Shown: positions 1 to 8,538, counted from the first letter of the stretch. The stretch: DNA of 64,000 bases from Pseudobutyrivibrio ruminis DSM 9787 (GCF_900218035.1 NZ_OBMR01000002.1:1-64000), one strand, 5' to 3'. Made by a program: numbers and translations. The notes: a model not told the origin generated them from the letters alone.

Positions 1-279
1 ATAAAGCAAACCATCGTTAATTCCTGCATTAAACGCTACCGATGTGATTGATTCCCCAGCATATACTTTAGAAATAAGAGCTAACTTATCTTCAGGAGTC
101 CAAACCTTATTTGAGTTTTTATGTTGTAATGCTTCAGGCCCTTGAGCCTCTTCAATCCTTACCCATTTACGAATTTCATGTTGAAACTGACTTTTAGATA
201 TTCCATCAGGAACATCTGGCATAGTCCCGTTTCTATACATTTCAATACACTTCCTTTTAAATTCATAACTATAGCGCAT
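1..279 (-). CDS. IS3-family transposase orfA-like protein, 3' part cut by window edge
   Basis: Reading the minus strand from the ATG at 279 gives 93 open codons that run off the left edge. The product starts MRYSYEFKRKCIEMYRNG and contains KVWTPEDKLALISKVYAGES, which resembles the helix-turn-helix N-terminal part of IS3-family (IS150-like) transposases common in Butyrivibrio relatives. A strong AGGAGGG ribosome binding site lies 5-6 bases upstream of the ATG. The DDE catalytic domain, encoded by orfB in this family, would lie outside the window. Whether the element is intact cannot be judged here. Confidence 0.75.
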   Translation of the reverse strand, partial: MRYSYEFKRKCIEMYRNGTMPDVPDGISKSQFQHEIRKWVRIEEAQGPEALQHKNSNKVWTPEDKLALISKVYAGESITSVAFNAGINDGLLY

Positions 280-300
280 AAAAATAACCCTCCTTACTGA

Positions 301-329
301 ACTTTTTATTGTCCAGTAAAGAGGGTACA
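301..329 (-). mobile_element. Candidate terminal inverted repeat and end of the IS3-type element
   Basis: On the minus strand the sequence just upstream of the transposase start begins TGTACCCTCTTTACTGGACA. It starts with TG and has the layout of IS3-family ends, which carry TG/CA termini 30-60 bases before orfA. The other end is outside the window, so the repeat cannot be confirmed by pairing. No target-site duplication could be looked for. Confidence 0.45.
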
Positions 330-376
330 TATCAGTTTTCAGGTTCCTTTTTCTGTAGGTGAAAATATAAAGAATC

Positions 377-422
377 CTAAAGAAGTCTAAAGATTCAACA
401 TAATATTTTTTTACATGATAAT
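377..422 (+). promoter_or_regulatory. Candidate activator site and promoter of the metallopeptidase gene
   Basis: The heptamer CTAAAGA occurs twice, at 377-383 and 387-393, exactly 10 bases apart. It is followed directly by a -35-like TTCAAC (394-399), a 17-base spacer and a -10-like GATAAT (417-422). A helical-phase direct repeat abutting a weak -35 is the usual layout for a response-regulator activator site. The identity of the regulator is unknown. Confidence 0.4.
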
Positions 423-466
423 ATGTTGCTGTTTTTGGATAGATTTTTTTTAGGAGGATTTTTAGA

Positions 467-1339
467 ATGACAAAGAAAAGAATATTTTCATTGCTAGTAA
501 TTTTAGCAATTCTTATAATTACAGTAGGCGGTTTTGTATACAATCGAAGTAGAAATACTAAAGTAGCGTATCACGCAGAAGGATCAGCTGGAAATATTGC
601 TGGTACGACTATCATTGTTAGTTTATTTGCAGATGATACTGAGACAAAGTGGGACAGCACAGAAGATGCAGAAAAGATATCTAATATCAACAATTATCTA
701 GCTATAGCTGGAGATTATTTAGAAAATGTTGTTGCTAGCTATAATAAATCTGCTGATTTCATAACTGATTTTACTACAAATACTGATCTAAAATACTCCA
801 TGGCATTTGATAAAAAAATTACAGATCAAGAATATATCGATAATGGAGAATGCGATACGGTTGTTTGGAATTTTATCGACAAAAATATCGATGAAGATTC
901 GCTGAAACAAAAGTATAATGCGGATAATATTGTATATATGGTATTTGTTGATTCTGATGAAAGTAATACAGCTATTACATGTACAAGAAGCTGGTATCAA
1001 GGTATGGAATCGGATGATGAAATTGTGTATTTGTTCAATATTGACAGCCAATGCTTAAATGGTCCAGCTGTATATGCACACGAGATTTTGCATACTTTTG
1101 GAGCGCCTGATTTATATGTTGAAGATTCTCTGTATAACATTACGAGTGATTTCCTTAATTATGTAAATGAAAACATGTCAAATGATTTGATGCTAACCTG
1201 TTCAGATGCAACTACAGGTGATTATCTTTATGATTCAATTAACAATGAAGTTGGGGAGGTAACTGCATATTTCCTTGGTCTAGTGGATAGCAGCAAAATT
1301 GTAGACCAGTGGAACCTGGTTATTCCGGAAACGTATTAA
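467..1339 (+). CDS. Membrane-anchored or secreted HExxH zinc metallopeptidase
   Basis: The 290-residue product has one N-terminal hydrophobic segment (about residues 5-25) after a short basic stretch, so it is probably exported as a signal-anchor or secreted protein. The motif HEILHTFGAPD at residues 205-215 fits HExxHxxGxxD: His205 and His209 would bind zinc, Glu206 would be the base, and the Gly and Asp resemble the metzincin-type third-ligand region. The rest of the chain is acidic and I do not recognise a named family. A good AGGAGG site lies upstream of the ATG. It sits alone between an IS end and a membrane acylphosphatase gene, with a candidate regulated promoter. Substrate unknown. 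Confidence 0.6.
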   Translation: MTKKRIFSLLVILAILIITVGGFVYNRSRNTKVAYHAEGSAGNIAGTTIIVSLFADDTETKWDSTEDAEKISNINNYLAIAGDYLENVVASYNKSADFITDFTTNTDLKYSMAFDKKITDQEYIDNGECDTVVWNFIDKNIDEDSLKQKYNADNIVYMVFVDSDESNTAITCTRSWYQGMESDDEIVYLFNIDSQCLNGPAVYAHEILHTFGAPDLYVEDSLYNITSDFLNYVNENMSNDLMLTCSDATTGDYLYDSINNEVGEVTAYFLGLVDSSKIVDQWNLVIPETY

Positions 1340-1369
1340 ATAAGTGCATTTGAGGACATAGGGGGGATA

Positions 1370-1915
1370 ATGAACCAAAAGAAAACTACAAGAGAATTTA
1401 ATCCTTTTATACTGCTGATAATCATTCCGTTTCAGCTACTCTTTGATTATCTTGTTTTACATTTTACGCTTGAATTGGAATTGCATGGTAATCCAGATGC
1501 CCATGGGCATCCTACAGGTTTGATGACGGCGACCATGTTTATTCTTATGTCAGTGATAACGCTTGTTGTCATTATTCTAACGCTGTTTAGCATTATTATA
1601 ATTTACATGGTCAGAAATAAGAGGATGAAAGCGATGGTGAATCAGTTGGTTAGATATAGAATGGTATTTACCGGTAGAGTGCAGGGAGTTGGTTTTAGAT
1701 ATACAGCTAATAATGCGGCCAACCAGTATCACCTTACTGGGTACGTGAAAAATGAATATGATGGCTCGGTCACTGTAGAAGTTCAGGGAGCCGAGGAAGC
1801 TATATACTTGTTTATTAAGTCGCTGGCTAATGATAGGTATATAGGCATTGACGATATGCAAAAGCAGCAGATTCCTATTGAAGCTAATGAAAGAGGCTTT
1901 ATTGTACAGTATTAA
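1370..1915 (+). CDS. Membrane-anchored acylphosphatase (two TM segments fused to an acylphosphatase domain)
   Basis: Residues about 12-36 and 52-80 are hydrophobic membrane segments separated by a His-rich loop (HGNPDAHGHPTG). Residues about 96-181 form a complete acylphosphatase domain: GRVQGVGFRY holds the phosphate-binding Arg110, and GYVKNEYDGSV holds the catalytic Asn128. Acylphosphatases hydrolyse acyl phosphates and are normally soluble proteins of about 90 residues, so the membrane fusion is unusual. The start is supported by a GGGGGG site directly upstream. An internal ATG at residue 86 or 89 could give a soluble form but has a weaker site. A terminator follows the gene. Confidence 0.75.
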   Translation: MNQKKTTREFNPFILLIIIPFQLLFDYLVLHFTLELELHGNPDAHGHPTGLMTATMFILMSVITLVVIILTLFSIIIIYMVRNKRMKAMVNQLVRYRMVFTGRVQGVGFRYTANNAANQYHLTGYVKNEYDGSVTVEVQGAEEAIYLFIKSLANDRYIGIDDMQKQQIPIEANERGFIVQY

Positions 1916-1965
1916 ATCAGGATGATGAATTATATGAACTTGCTATCATAGATTCTTAATGACAG

Positions 1966-1997
1966 GCATCTAGTCCATAAGGGCTAGGTGCTTTTTT
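1966..1997 (+). terminator. Intrinsic terminator after the acylphosphatase gene
   Basis: An 11-bp stem (with two G-U pairs) from GCATCTAGTCC and GGGCTAGGTGC encloses an ATAA loop and is followed by CTTTTTT. Confidence 0.8.
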
Positions 1998-2025
1998 ATA
2001 TTTATGATAGAATTCACAAATTGTA

Positions 2026-2056
2026 GTTAGAATTAACTAACCAAATGTGCTATTAT
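2026..2056 (+). promoter_or_regulatory. Candidate extended -10 promoter with inverted repeat upstream of the ABC transporter
   Basis: TGCTATTAT at 2048-2056 is an extended -10. Just upstream, GTTAG (2026-2030) and CTAAC (2037-2041) form an inverted repeat with a 6-base spacer, placed where a repressor or activator could bind. No good -35 is seen at the usual spacing. Confidence 0.35.
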
Positions 2057-2099
2057 TTAATTCAGATTGAAAAGGCTAGATAAGACAAGGAGGAGACAG

Positions 2100-2807
2100 G
2101 TGAATAAAGTATCTTTAAGAAATGTATCAAAGGTTTATAACGTGGGAGAAAAAGAGTTTCGAGCTTTGGACCATGTTGATTTAGACATTGAGGAAGGAAA
2201 ATTTGTAGTAATACTTGGTCCGTCAGGAGCAGGAAAATCTACATTACTTAATCTCATTGGAGGAATGGATACTCCTTCTGAAGGAGAAGTAATTGTAAAT
2301 GGGGAAAATATTACCGGATATTCAGAGAATAAGCTCAGCGATTTTAGAGCTAAATCGGTAGGCTTTATTTTCCAATTTTATAATATTCTTCCTTCACTTA
2401 CTGTAAAAGAAAATGTGGAGTTGATTAATGAAATTGTAAAAGATCATCTCGATGCATCAGAAGCACTTCAGGATGTGGGATTATCAGAACATATGAATAA
2501 ATTTCCAAATCAATTATCTGGTGGCGAACAGCAGCGTGTTTCTATCGCACGTGCTATTGCAAAGAATCCAGCACTTCTTTTATGCGATGAACCTACAGGC
2601 GCCCTTGATTCTCAAACAGGCGTAATGATTCTCAAGATTTTGAAAAAGCAAACTACAAAGGAAAGAGGTAATAATACAGTTATTATCGTTACCCATAATG
2701 CACTTATTGCAGATATTGCCGACGTTGTTATACGTGTAAAAAACGGCAAAATAAAGAGTGTAGAAGAGAATGCAAATCCAGCAAACATAGATGAGGTTCA
2801 ATGGTAA
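2100..2807 (+). CDS. ABC transporter ATP-binding protein (MacB/LolD/SalX type)
   Basis: ATPase subunit of an exporter-type ABC system that works with an FtsX-like permease. The 235-residue chain has Walker [10 protein letters not shown] (40-48), a Q-loop FQFYN, the signature LSGGEQQRV, Walker [13 protein letters not shown] and an H-loop VTHN. GTG at 2100 is chosen because AAGGAGG lies 6 bases upstream; an in-frame ATG 33 bases earlier has no such site. The next gene is its permease, almost overlapping. Such pairs often handle antimicrobial peptides or lipoproteins, but no sensor kinase or regulator gene is beside it, so the substrate is unknown. Confidence 0.9.
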   Translation: MNKVSLRNVSKVYNVGEKEFRALDHVDLDIEEGKFVVILGPSGAGKSTLLNLIGGMDTPSEGEVIVNGENITGYSENKLSDFRAKSVGFIFQFYNILPSLTVKENVELINEIVKDHLDASEALQDVGLSEHMNKFPNQLSGGEQQRVSIARAIAKNPALLLCDEPTGALDSQTGVMILKILKKQTTKERGNNTVIIVTHNALIADIADVVIRVKNGKIKSVEENANPANIDEVQW

Positions 2808-2808
2808 A

Positions 2809-5235
2809 ATGTTGAGAAAAAAATTATTAAGAGATATAAAGGAAAACTTGGGACAGTTCTTTACCATTTTTGCCATGATATTTTTGGCGATCATGGCATT
2901 TTCAGGTATCAATGCTTTTTCAGATGGATTGAAGTATTCTTCAGTAGAATTCTATGAAAAAAATAATATGCAGGATTTATGGTTGTATGGTGAAAACTTT
3001 TCCGAGGAAGATTTAGACAAAATTAAGGCGTTAGACAATGTGACAGATGTGGAAAGATATCTCTCTATGCAGGGGTCGGTTGATGTAAAGAATAGTGAGA
3101 ACTCTGAAATTGAGAATATTCAAGCTGAGTTGAATTTCCTGGATGCAGAGGATGATGAAAAGAATATTTCAACCATGTATTTAAGAGATGGCGAGGAATA
3201 CAGCCCTGATAAAGATGGTGTTTGGGTTGGATATTATTTCGCTAAGGCCAGAGATATTCAAGTTGGAGATAAACTGACATTTTATGTAGAGGGCTATGAA
3301 TTTACAGAGGTGGTTCGCGGAATTGTATCATCTCCAGATCACGTATATACGGTATCTGATCCTACTGTTATTTTCCAGGATGCTGCTGATTTCGGATGGG
3401 TGTATTTGTCCATGAATGAGTGTCCTATAGATTTTGGAATGGATGATTTCTACATCTATCCAAATGCTATAGTTGATGTGACAGGTGTAGCTCCAAATCC
3501 ATATATTAATTCTAATGAGCTTGATGAATTTGAGAACAAGCTAAAGTCAGTAAAGAATGAGCTGTATGAGCTTGATGACATTTCTATAAGTGCAATCACT
3601 GGTAGAGATGTATGGCCATCTTATGAGGCTTTAAAGGCAGAATCGGAGGAGGGCGATACCTACTCAGGCATGTTTACAGTTTTGTTTGTTTTCATAGCAG
3701 GACTTTCTGTTGTTACAACTATGAGTCGATTTGTAAAAAAACAGCGAGTGCAGATTGGAACATTGAAGGCTTTAGGATTTAGAAATAGAAAAGTTACAAT
3801 ACATTATATTGCATATGGCTTTTGGGTAAGCTTAATTGCTGCAATTCTTGGAATTGTAATTGGTGGTCCTGTACTTGGTCAGCCTTTCCTTAACATGGAG
3901 CTCTCTATGTTTGATTTGCCAGACGCTCACAGATGTATTCTAAGTAAGAATTATATAGTTGCTGCTTTAATTGTTATCGTAATTACGATAATTACTTATT
4001 ATTCAATAAAGAGTATTTTGAAGGAATCTGCAGCTCAAACTCTTAGACTTGAAGTTCCACACATTAAAATTAAGGCAAAGGAAGGCGGCAAAGGGCTAAG
4101 CGCAAAATTGCCATTTTCTGTAAAGTGGAATTTGAGGGATATTCTTAGAAGTAAATCTAGAAGTATCATGGCTATAGTTGGTGTTATGGGTTCTACACTT
4201 TTAATAGTGATGGCATTTGGCATGCAGGATTCACTTCAACACTATCTTGTATGGGAGTTCGACAAGATACAAGCATATAATTACAAGCTCAATCTTTCGG
4301 AAAATGTTTCAGATGAAAGATTGGATGAATTGTTTGATGCATACGGAGATGCAACCAGTCAGACAGTTGCCATCGAATACAAGGATTCAGAGGGTAATAT
4401 AGTAACTTCTTCTATTACGGTAAATGATTCAGATGGATATTTACGAGTATCTGACCATGATACAAACACCTATGATATTAATGATGGAATACCAGGAAGC
4501 ACAGATGGAGACGTAAATGAAGCGGGGGCACTTTTTGCAACAGAAAAACTTCTAAAAGATAATGGATTTTCATTAGGAGATACAGTTAAATGGAGAATCA
4601 TGGGGGAGGATGATTGGTATGAAACTAAGATTGTAGCCGCCTACAGAGATCCGCAGAGTCAACAGTTTTCTATGACAAGAGTAGCCTTTGAAGGCCTGGG
4701 CGAGGATTATGTTTGCGATACCATTTATACAAATGATGATCTTAGTGATTTAACTGACTCAGATATAGATGGAGTATCTACGATTTCATCAATTGAATCA
4801 TTGAAAGAGCAGATGAATGTTATGCTTGAGATGATAAGTAGTATGATAGTTTTATTAATTGCAATATCAGCTATCCTTGGGTTTATTATCATTTACAATA
4901 TGGGAATTCTTGCACTTAGCGAGAAAATGTACCAGTTTGCAACACTTAAGGTATTAGGCTTTAAGTTTAATAAACTGGCGCTTATTTACACCCAGCAAAA
5001 TCTTTGGCTTACTTTAGTAGGTATAATCCTTGGTTTACCACTGGGGTATGAATTTACTGACTGTATGTTTAAATATGCTATAGGTGACAATTACGATTTC
5101 TTTGCAAATATAGATATATCGGCCTATCTTATTGCAATAATAGGTACACTTTTAATCATGTTTGTTACAAGTATTGCTTTGTCTCGTAATCTTAAAAAGA
5201 TAGATATGGTTGCAAGCCTCAAGGCCAATGAGTAA
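2809..5235 (+). CDS. FtsX-like ABC transporter permease, two FtsX domains
   Basis: Large permease of about 808 residues starting MLRKKLLRDIKENLGQF, the usual N-terminus of this family. It has a first TM segment, a large extracytoplasmic domain (about residues 45-270), an FtsX core with three TM helices (about 285-405), a link with a second TM near 455-475, a second extracytoplasmic domain and a second FtsX core near the C-terminus (about 675-805). The start follows the ATPase stop by one base; an in-frame ATG at 2791 would overlap the ATPase but has no ribosome site. It forms the membrane part of the transporter with the preceding gene. Confidence 0.85.
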   Translation: MLRKKLLRDIKENLGQFFTIFAMIFLAIMAFSGINAFSDGLKYSSVEFYEKNNMQDLWLYGENFSEEDLDKIKALDNVTDVERYLSMQGSVDVKNSENSEIENIQAELNFLDAEDDEKNISTMYLRDGEEYSPDKDGVWVGYYFAKARDIQVGDKLTFYVEGYEFTEVVRGIVSSPDHVYTVSDPTVIFQDAADFGWVYLSMNECPIDFGMDDFYIYPNAIVDVTGVAPNPYINSNELDEFENKLKSVKNELYELDDISISAITGRDVWPSYEALKAESEEGDTYSGMFTVLFVFIAGLSVVTTMSRFVKKQRVQIGTLKALGFRNRKVTIHYIAYGFWVSLIAAILGIVIGGPVLGQPFLNMELSMFDLPDAHRCILSKNYIVAALIVIVITIITYYSIKSILKESAAQTLRLEVPHIKIKAKEGGKGLSAKLPFSVKWNLRDILRSKSRSIMAIVGVMGSTLLIVMAFGMQDSLQHYLVWEFDKIQAYNYKLNLSENVSDERLDELFDAYGDATSQTVAIEYKDSEGNIVTSSITVNDSDGYLRVSDHDTNTYDINDGIPGSTDGDVNEAGALFATEKLLKDNGFSLGDTVKWRIMGEDDWYETKIVAAYRDPQSQQFSMTRVAFEGLGEDYVCDTIYTNDDLSDLTDSDIDGVSTISSIESLKEQMNVMLEMISSMIVLLIAISAILGFIIIYNMGILALSEKMYQFATLKVLGFKFNKLALIYTQQNLWLTLVGIILGLPLGYEFTDCMFKYAIGDNYDFFANIDISAYLIAIIGTLLIMFVTSIALSRNLKKIDMVASLKANE

Positions 5236-5249
5236 AATAATTGATAGCC

Positions 5250-5283
5250 CTATCATTTGCAAAGAGCTATTTGTATATGATAG
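5250..5283 (+). other. Hairpin in the rimM upstream region
   Basis: CTATCAT (5250-5256) pairs with ATGATAG (5277-5283), and inside it GCAAA (5259-5263) pairs with TTTGT (5270-5274) round a 6-base loop. No U-run follows, so it is not a clear terminator. It may be a leader structure or mark transcript ends. A weak promoter (TTGCAA, 16 bases, GATAGT) overlaps it. Confidence 0.4.
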
Positions 5284-5314
5284 TCTAATAGAAAAAAATT
5301 AGGAGTTAATTAGT

Positions 5315-5833
5315 TTGGAAGATTTATATCAGGTTGGTTCAATTACACAGACTCATGGAATTAGAGGCGAGGTAAAGGTTTTTCCTCTTACAGACGATAT
5401 TTCCAGATTTAAGAATATGAAGAATTTGCTTTTGGATGCAGGTAAGGAGGGCTATATCAGCCTTGAGGTTGAAAATGCCCGTCCTCAGAAGAATCTTGTT
5501 ATCCTTAAGTTCAAAGGCATTGATAATATCAATGATATTGAAAAATATAAGGGCCACGGCCTTTACGTTACAAAGGACAATCGCGTAGACCTTAAGGAGG
5601 ATGAGTATTTCATCGCAGATCTTATTGGCTGTGATGTTTATCTTGATTCTGACAAGGATAATAGATTTGGCACTATTTCTGATGTTATGGAAACAGGCGC
5701 TAATGATGTTTATGAGATTACCCTTGAAAGCGGCAAAACTGTTCTTGTCCCAGCTATCAAGGAGTGCATCTTGGATGTAGATATCGAAGGTGGCAGAATG
5801 GAAATTCATTTGATGGAAGGATTGATGGATTAA
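5315..5833 (+). CDS. rimM: Ribosome maturation factor RimM
   Basis: Assists 30S subunit assembly near the 3' head domain and binds ribosomal protein S19 (family knowledge). The 172-residue product begins with the RimM signature VGSITQTHGIRGEVKVFP and has the C-terminal PRC-barrel part with VPAIKECILDVDIE. Start codon is TTG, with AGGAG 9 bases upstream. One base separates it from trmD. In many Firmicutes ffh, rpsP and a KH-protein gene precede rimM; here an ABC transporter does. Confidence 0.95.
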   Translation: MEDLYQVGSITQTHGIRGEVKVFPLTDDISRFKNMKNLLLDAGKEGYISLEVENARPQKNLVILKFKGIDNINDIEKYKGHGLYVTKDNRVDLKEDEYFIADLIGCDVYLDSDKDNRFGTISDVMETGANDVYEITLESGKTVLVPAIKECILDVDIEGGRMEIHLMEGLMD

Positions 5834-5834
5834 T

Positions 5835-6533
5835 ATGAAGTTTTATATTTTAACCCTTTTTCCAGAAATGATTGAGGATGCGTTAAATACCAGTATCCTT
5901 GGCCGTGCTAGCAAGGCTGGTTCTATTTCATTCGAAGCTATCAATATTCGCGACTATACACTTGATAAGCATAAAAAGGTGGATGATTATCCATATGGAG
6001 GTGGTGCCGGCATGGTTATGCAGGCTCAGCCAATATACGACGCATATCAGGCAGTCTGCGAAAAGGCAGGTCACAAGGTTCATTGCATCTATTTGACACC
6101 ACAGGGAAAGCTTTTCAAGCAGCCAGATGCAAAGACACTTGCTTTAAAAGAAGATATTTGTTTACTTTGCGGACATTACGAGGGCATTGATGAAAGAGTA
6201 CTTGAGGAAATTGTAGATGAGTACTATTCAATAGGCGATTATGTACTTACTGGCGGTGAGCTTCCATCACTTGTTATGATTGATGCTATTTCACGTATGG
6301 TTCCTGGAGTACTTACAAACTCAGAATCAGGCGAGGATGAATCTTTAGAAAACAATCTTTTGGAATATCCTCAGTATTCTAGGCCAGAGGTTTGGAACGA
6401 CAGACGAGTTCCAGCTATTCTTTTATCAGGTGATCATGCAAAGGTTGATGCATGGAGACACGAACAGTCAATTGAACGCACAAAAGAGCGTAGGCCTGAT
6501 TTATATGCTAAATATTTGGAAAATGATTGTTGA
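5835..6533 (+). CDS. trmD: tRNA (guanine-N1-)-methyltransferase TrmD
   Basis: Methylates G37 of tRNAs reading CNN codons, preventing +1 frameshifting. The 232-residue product has the family features: MKFYILTLFPEMIEDALNTS at the N-terminus, the trefoil-knot SAM site with LLCGHYEGIDERV and SIGDYVLTGGELP, and a C-terminal DNA/RNA-binding tail with YSRPEVW. It is co-transcribed with rimM, a conserved pairing. The length is normal for the family. Confidence 0.97.
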   Translation: MKFYILTLFPEMIEDALNTSILGRASKAGSISFEAINIRDYTLDKHKKVDDYPYGGGAGMVMQAQPIYDAYQAVCEKAGHKVHCIYLTPQGKLFKQPDAKTLALKEDICLLCGHYEGIDERVLEEIVDEYYSIGDYVLTGGELPSLVMIDAISRMVPGVLTNSESGEDESLENNLLEYPQYSRPEVWNDRRVPAILLSGDHAKVDAWRHEQSIERTKERRPDLYAKYLENDC

Positions 6534-6558
6534 TTATTATAAACAACCATGTTATTAT
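6530..6558 (+). promoter_or_regulatory. Promoter of rplS
   Basis: TTGATT (6530-6535), a 17-base spacer and TATTAT (6553-6558), with an extended TGT just before the -10. Transcription would start near 6565, giving a leader of about 74 bases. Confidence 0.55.
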
Positions 6559-6564
6559 GAATGA

Positions 6565-6638
6565 GTTGCAAAAAAGAGATGTTCCGCTGTTATTCAATAG
6601 GGAATATTAAGAATGTCGCTAAATTTGGAGGAATTAAA
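6565..6638 (+). ncRNA. rplS leader, candidate L19 autoregulatory element
   Basis: Short leader between the predicted start and the L19 ribosome binding site. It contains GTTGCAAAAA and GATGTTCCGCTG, which look like the conserved core of the Firmicute ribosomal protein L19 leader family as I remember it. In that family the L19 protein is thought to bind the leader and repress its own translation. A covariance-model search would decide this. Confidence 0.4.
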
Positions 6639-6989
6639 ATGAACGCAAACGAGATTATCAGAAACATTGAAGCTGCCGAGCTTAAGGCAGAAGTACCTGA
6701 GTTTCAGGTAGGTGACACAGTAAAGGTTTACGGCCGTATCGTTGAAGGTAACCGTACTCGTACACAGGTATTCGAGGGTACAGTTATTAAGAGACAGGGT
6801 GGAAGCAACCGTGAGACATTCACAGTTCGTAAGTCATCAAACGGCGTAGGCGTTGAAAAGACATGGCCACTTCACAGCCCTAACGTTGAGAAGATCGAAG
6901 TAGTTAGAAAAGGTAAAGTTCGTAGAGCTAAGCTATTCTACCTCAGAGAGCTCACAGGTAAGAAGGCAAAGGTTAAGGAGAGAATCTAA
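6639..6989 (+). CDS. rplS: 50S ribosomal protein L19
   Basis: Component of the 50S subunit at the 30S-50S interface. The 116-residue product has the L19 core: [20 protein letters not shown], then [11 protein letters not shown] and [22 protein letters not shown], ending in a basic tail. ATG at 6639 is chosen because GGAGGA is 6 bases upstream; a longer open frame starts at 6561 but has no ribosome site and would add 26 atypical residues. Own promoter, leader and terminator. Confidence 0.97.
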   Translation: MNANEIIRNIEAAELKAEVPEFQVGDTVKVYGRIVEGNRTRTQVFEGTVIKRQGGSNRETFTVRKSSNGVGVEKTWPLHSPNVEKIEVVRKGKVRRAKLFYLRELTGKKAKVKERI

Positions 6990-7004
6990 TCTCGGAATCC
7001 ACTG

Positions 7005-7039
7005 GAACAGTCACTTTATTGTGACTGTTCTTTATTTTT
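7005..7039 (+). terminator. Intrinsic terminator after rplS
   Basis: Perfect 10-bp stem GAACAGTCAC/GTGACTGTTC with a TTTATT loop, followed by TTTATTTTT. Confidence 0.9.
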
Positions 7040-7065
7040 AGACTAAAGTGCGGTATATTTATACT
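7038..7065 (+). promoter_or_regulatory. Candidate promoter of the lepB-rbgA-lepB-rnhB operon
   Basis: TTAGAC (7038-7043), a 16-base spacer and TATACT (7060-7065), placed between the rplS terminator and the first lepB. Confidence 0.4.
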
Positions 7066-7087
7066 AAAGATTTAAAGGGATTTTTGT

Positions 7088-7684
7088 ATGCTTTTATCAA
7101 TTAGACGATTATTTAATAAAACCTTTCATCGTAGAAACGATGGACTTAATTTTAGAAGACGCCGCAAGAAAATAAATTTCGATAAAGTCAGATATGTTTT
7201 GATATTTTTGCTTGAGTTAGTACTTGTAATTGGTTTGGCTTTTGGTGTTGTTACAGCATTCGGCAAACAGGTAGAATGTTCCAATGCATCTATGGAGCCA
7301 ACCTATCAAACATCCGATATATTACTTGTAAACACTATTGCTTACAAGCTTTCTGAGCCAGAGGCAGGGGATGTTATTGCATTCAAGCCAAAGTCTAATG
7401 TTAATGCTAGCTACAGCGTAAAGCGTGTTATTGCAGTGCCAGGGGATACTATCTATATCAGCAATGGCCGTATCTACATCAATGATGAATTATACAAAGA
7501 AAATCTTGATGTGGAGCGCATAGAAAATCCAGGTATTGCAGCGACTCCAATTACGCTTTTGGATGACCAGTATTTTGTACTGGGAGATAATCGTAATTCT
7601 TCTGAGGATTCACGTTATGAAAGTGTTGGCTTTGTTACCAACGAAGATATTTTAGGTAAGGTTTGGGCTAAATACCCATTCTAA
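7088..7684 (+). CDS. lepB: Signal peptidase I, first copy
   Basis: Membrane serine protease that removes signal peptides from exported proteins. The 198-residue product has a very basic N-terminus (RRRRKK at about 23-28), one TM segment (about 35-58), the catalytic Ser68 in the SNASMEP motif and Lys112 in SVKRVIAVPGD. The box GDNRNSSEDSR near the C-terminus completes the S26 family signature. It heads a tight operon with rbgA, a second signal peptidase and rnhB. The order rplS-lepB-rbgA-rnhB is conserved in Firmicutes. Confidence 0.95.
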   Translation: MLLSIRRLFNKTFHRRNDGLNFRRRRKKINFDKVRYVLIFLLELVLVIGLAFGVVTAFGKQVECSNASMEPTYQTSDILLVNTIAYKLSEPEAGDVIAFKPKSNVNASYSVKRVIAVPGDTIYISNGRIYINDELYKENLDVERIENPGIAATPITLLDDQYFVLGDNRNSSEDSRYESVGFVTNEDILGKVWAKYPF

Positions 7685-7696
7685 CGAGAGGTGAAT

Positions 7697-8536
7697 ATGG
7701 AATTTCAATGGTATCCAGGGCATATGACCAAAGCAAAGCGTCAGATGCAGGAGGATATAAAACTTATAGATTTGGTTATTGAGGTTATCGATGCTAGATG
7801 TCCTATATCTAGCCGAAATCCTGATATAAATGGGCTTGCTAATGGCAAGCTTCGTCTTGTGCTTTTAAACAAATCTGATCTTGCAGATAAATCTGTTAAT
7901 CAGAAATGGATTTCTTATTTCAAGGATCAGGGCTTTTATTGTGTTGAGCTGGATTCTCGTGATAGAAAGAACATGAAGGGCGTTCAGGCCACACTTGATG
8001 AGGTCTGCGCTGCAAAGTTTGAAAAGGACAGAAAGCGTGGTATTAAGAATCGCCCAGTTAGAGCGATGGTTGTAGGTATTCCTAATGTTGGAAAGTCTAC
8101 ATTTATCAATTCTTTCGCCGGCAAGGCCGTTGCTAAAACTGGCAACAAGCCAGGTGTTACAAAGGGCAAACAATGGATTAAGCTTAATAAATCAGTGGAG
8201 CTTCTTGATACACCAGGTATCCTTTGGCCAAAGTTTGAGGATAACACTGTTGGTCTTCATTTAGCATTTATCGGCTCTATCAACGATGCAATTATCGAAA
8301 CAAGAGAGCTTGCTATGGAGCTTGCAGATTTTATAAAAGAGACTTATCCAGGAGCATTAGCTGCTCGTTATGAAGTAAATGAAGATTTAGTTAATCATGA
8401 AATTATTACTGAAATCGCCCTCAAGAGAAACTTCTTGAAAAAGGGCTCAGAGCCAGATTTCGACAAGGCTGCTTCAGTTTTAATAGATGAATTTAGAAAT
8501 GGTAGTCTAGGAAAAATTTCACTTGAAAGGCCATAA
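7697..8536 (+). CDS. rbgA: Ribosome biogenesis GTPase RbgA (YlqF)
   Basis: Circularly permuted GTPase needed for late assembly of the 50S subunit. With ATG 7697 as start (279 residues) the N-terminus MEFQWYPGHMTKAKRQM matches the family. The G motifs come in permuted order: NKSD (58-61), then GIPNVGKST (127-135), then DTPG (171-174), followed by the C-terminal RNA-binding region. An in-frame GTG six bases earlier is possible. Lies between two signal peptidase genes, 2 bases before the second. Confidence 0.96.
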   Translation: MEFQWYPGHMTKAKRQMQEDIKLIDLVIEVIDARCPISSRNPDINGLANGKLRLVLLNKSDLADKSVNQKWISYFKDQGFYCVELDSRDRKNMKGVQATLDEVCAAKFEKDRKRGIKNRPVRAMVVGIPNVGKSTFINSFAGKAVAKTGNKPGVTKGKQWIKLNKSVELLDTPGILWPKFEDNTVGLHLAFIGSINDAIIETRELAMELADFIKETYPGALAARYEVNEDLVNHEIITEIALKRNFLKKGSEPDFDKAASVLIDEFRNGSLGKISLERP

Positions 8537-8538
8537 GC

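Noticed and set aside
5250-5283. Hairpin after the ABC permease as a normal terminator
   Set aside because: No T-run follows on the + strand; listed only as a hairpin.
5339-5809. Minus-strand open frame of 156 codons inside rimM
   Set aside because: It lies wholly opposite a well-conserved gene, has no ribosome site and no recognisable domain.
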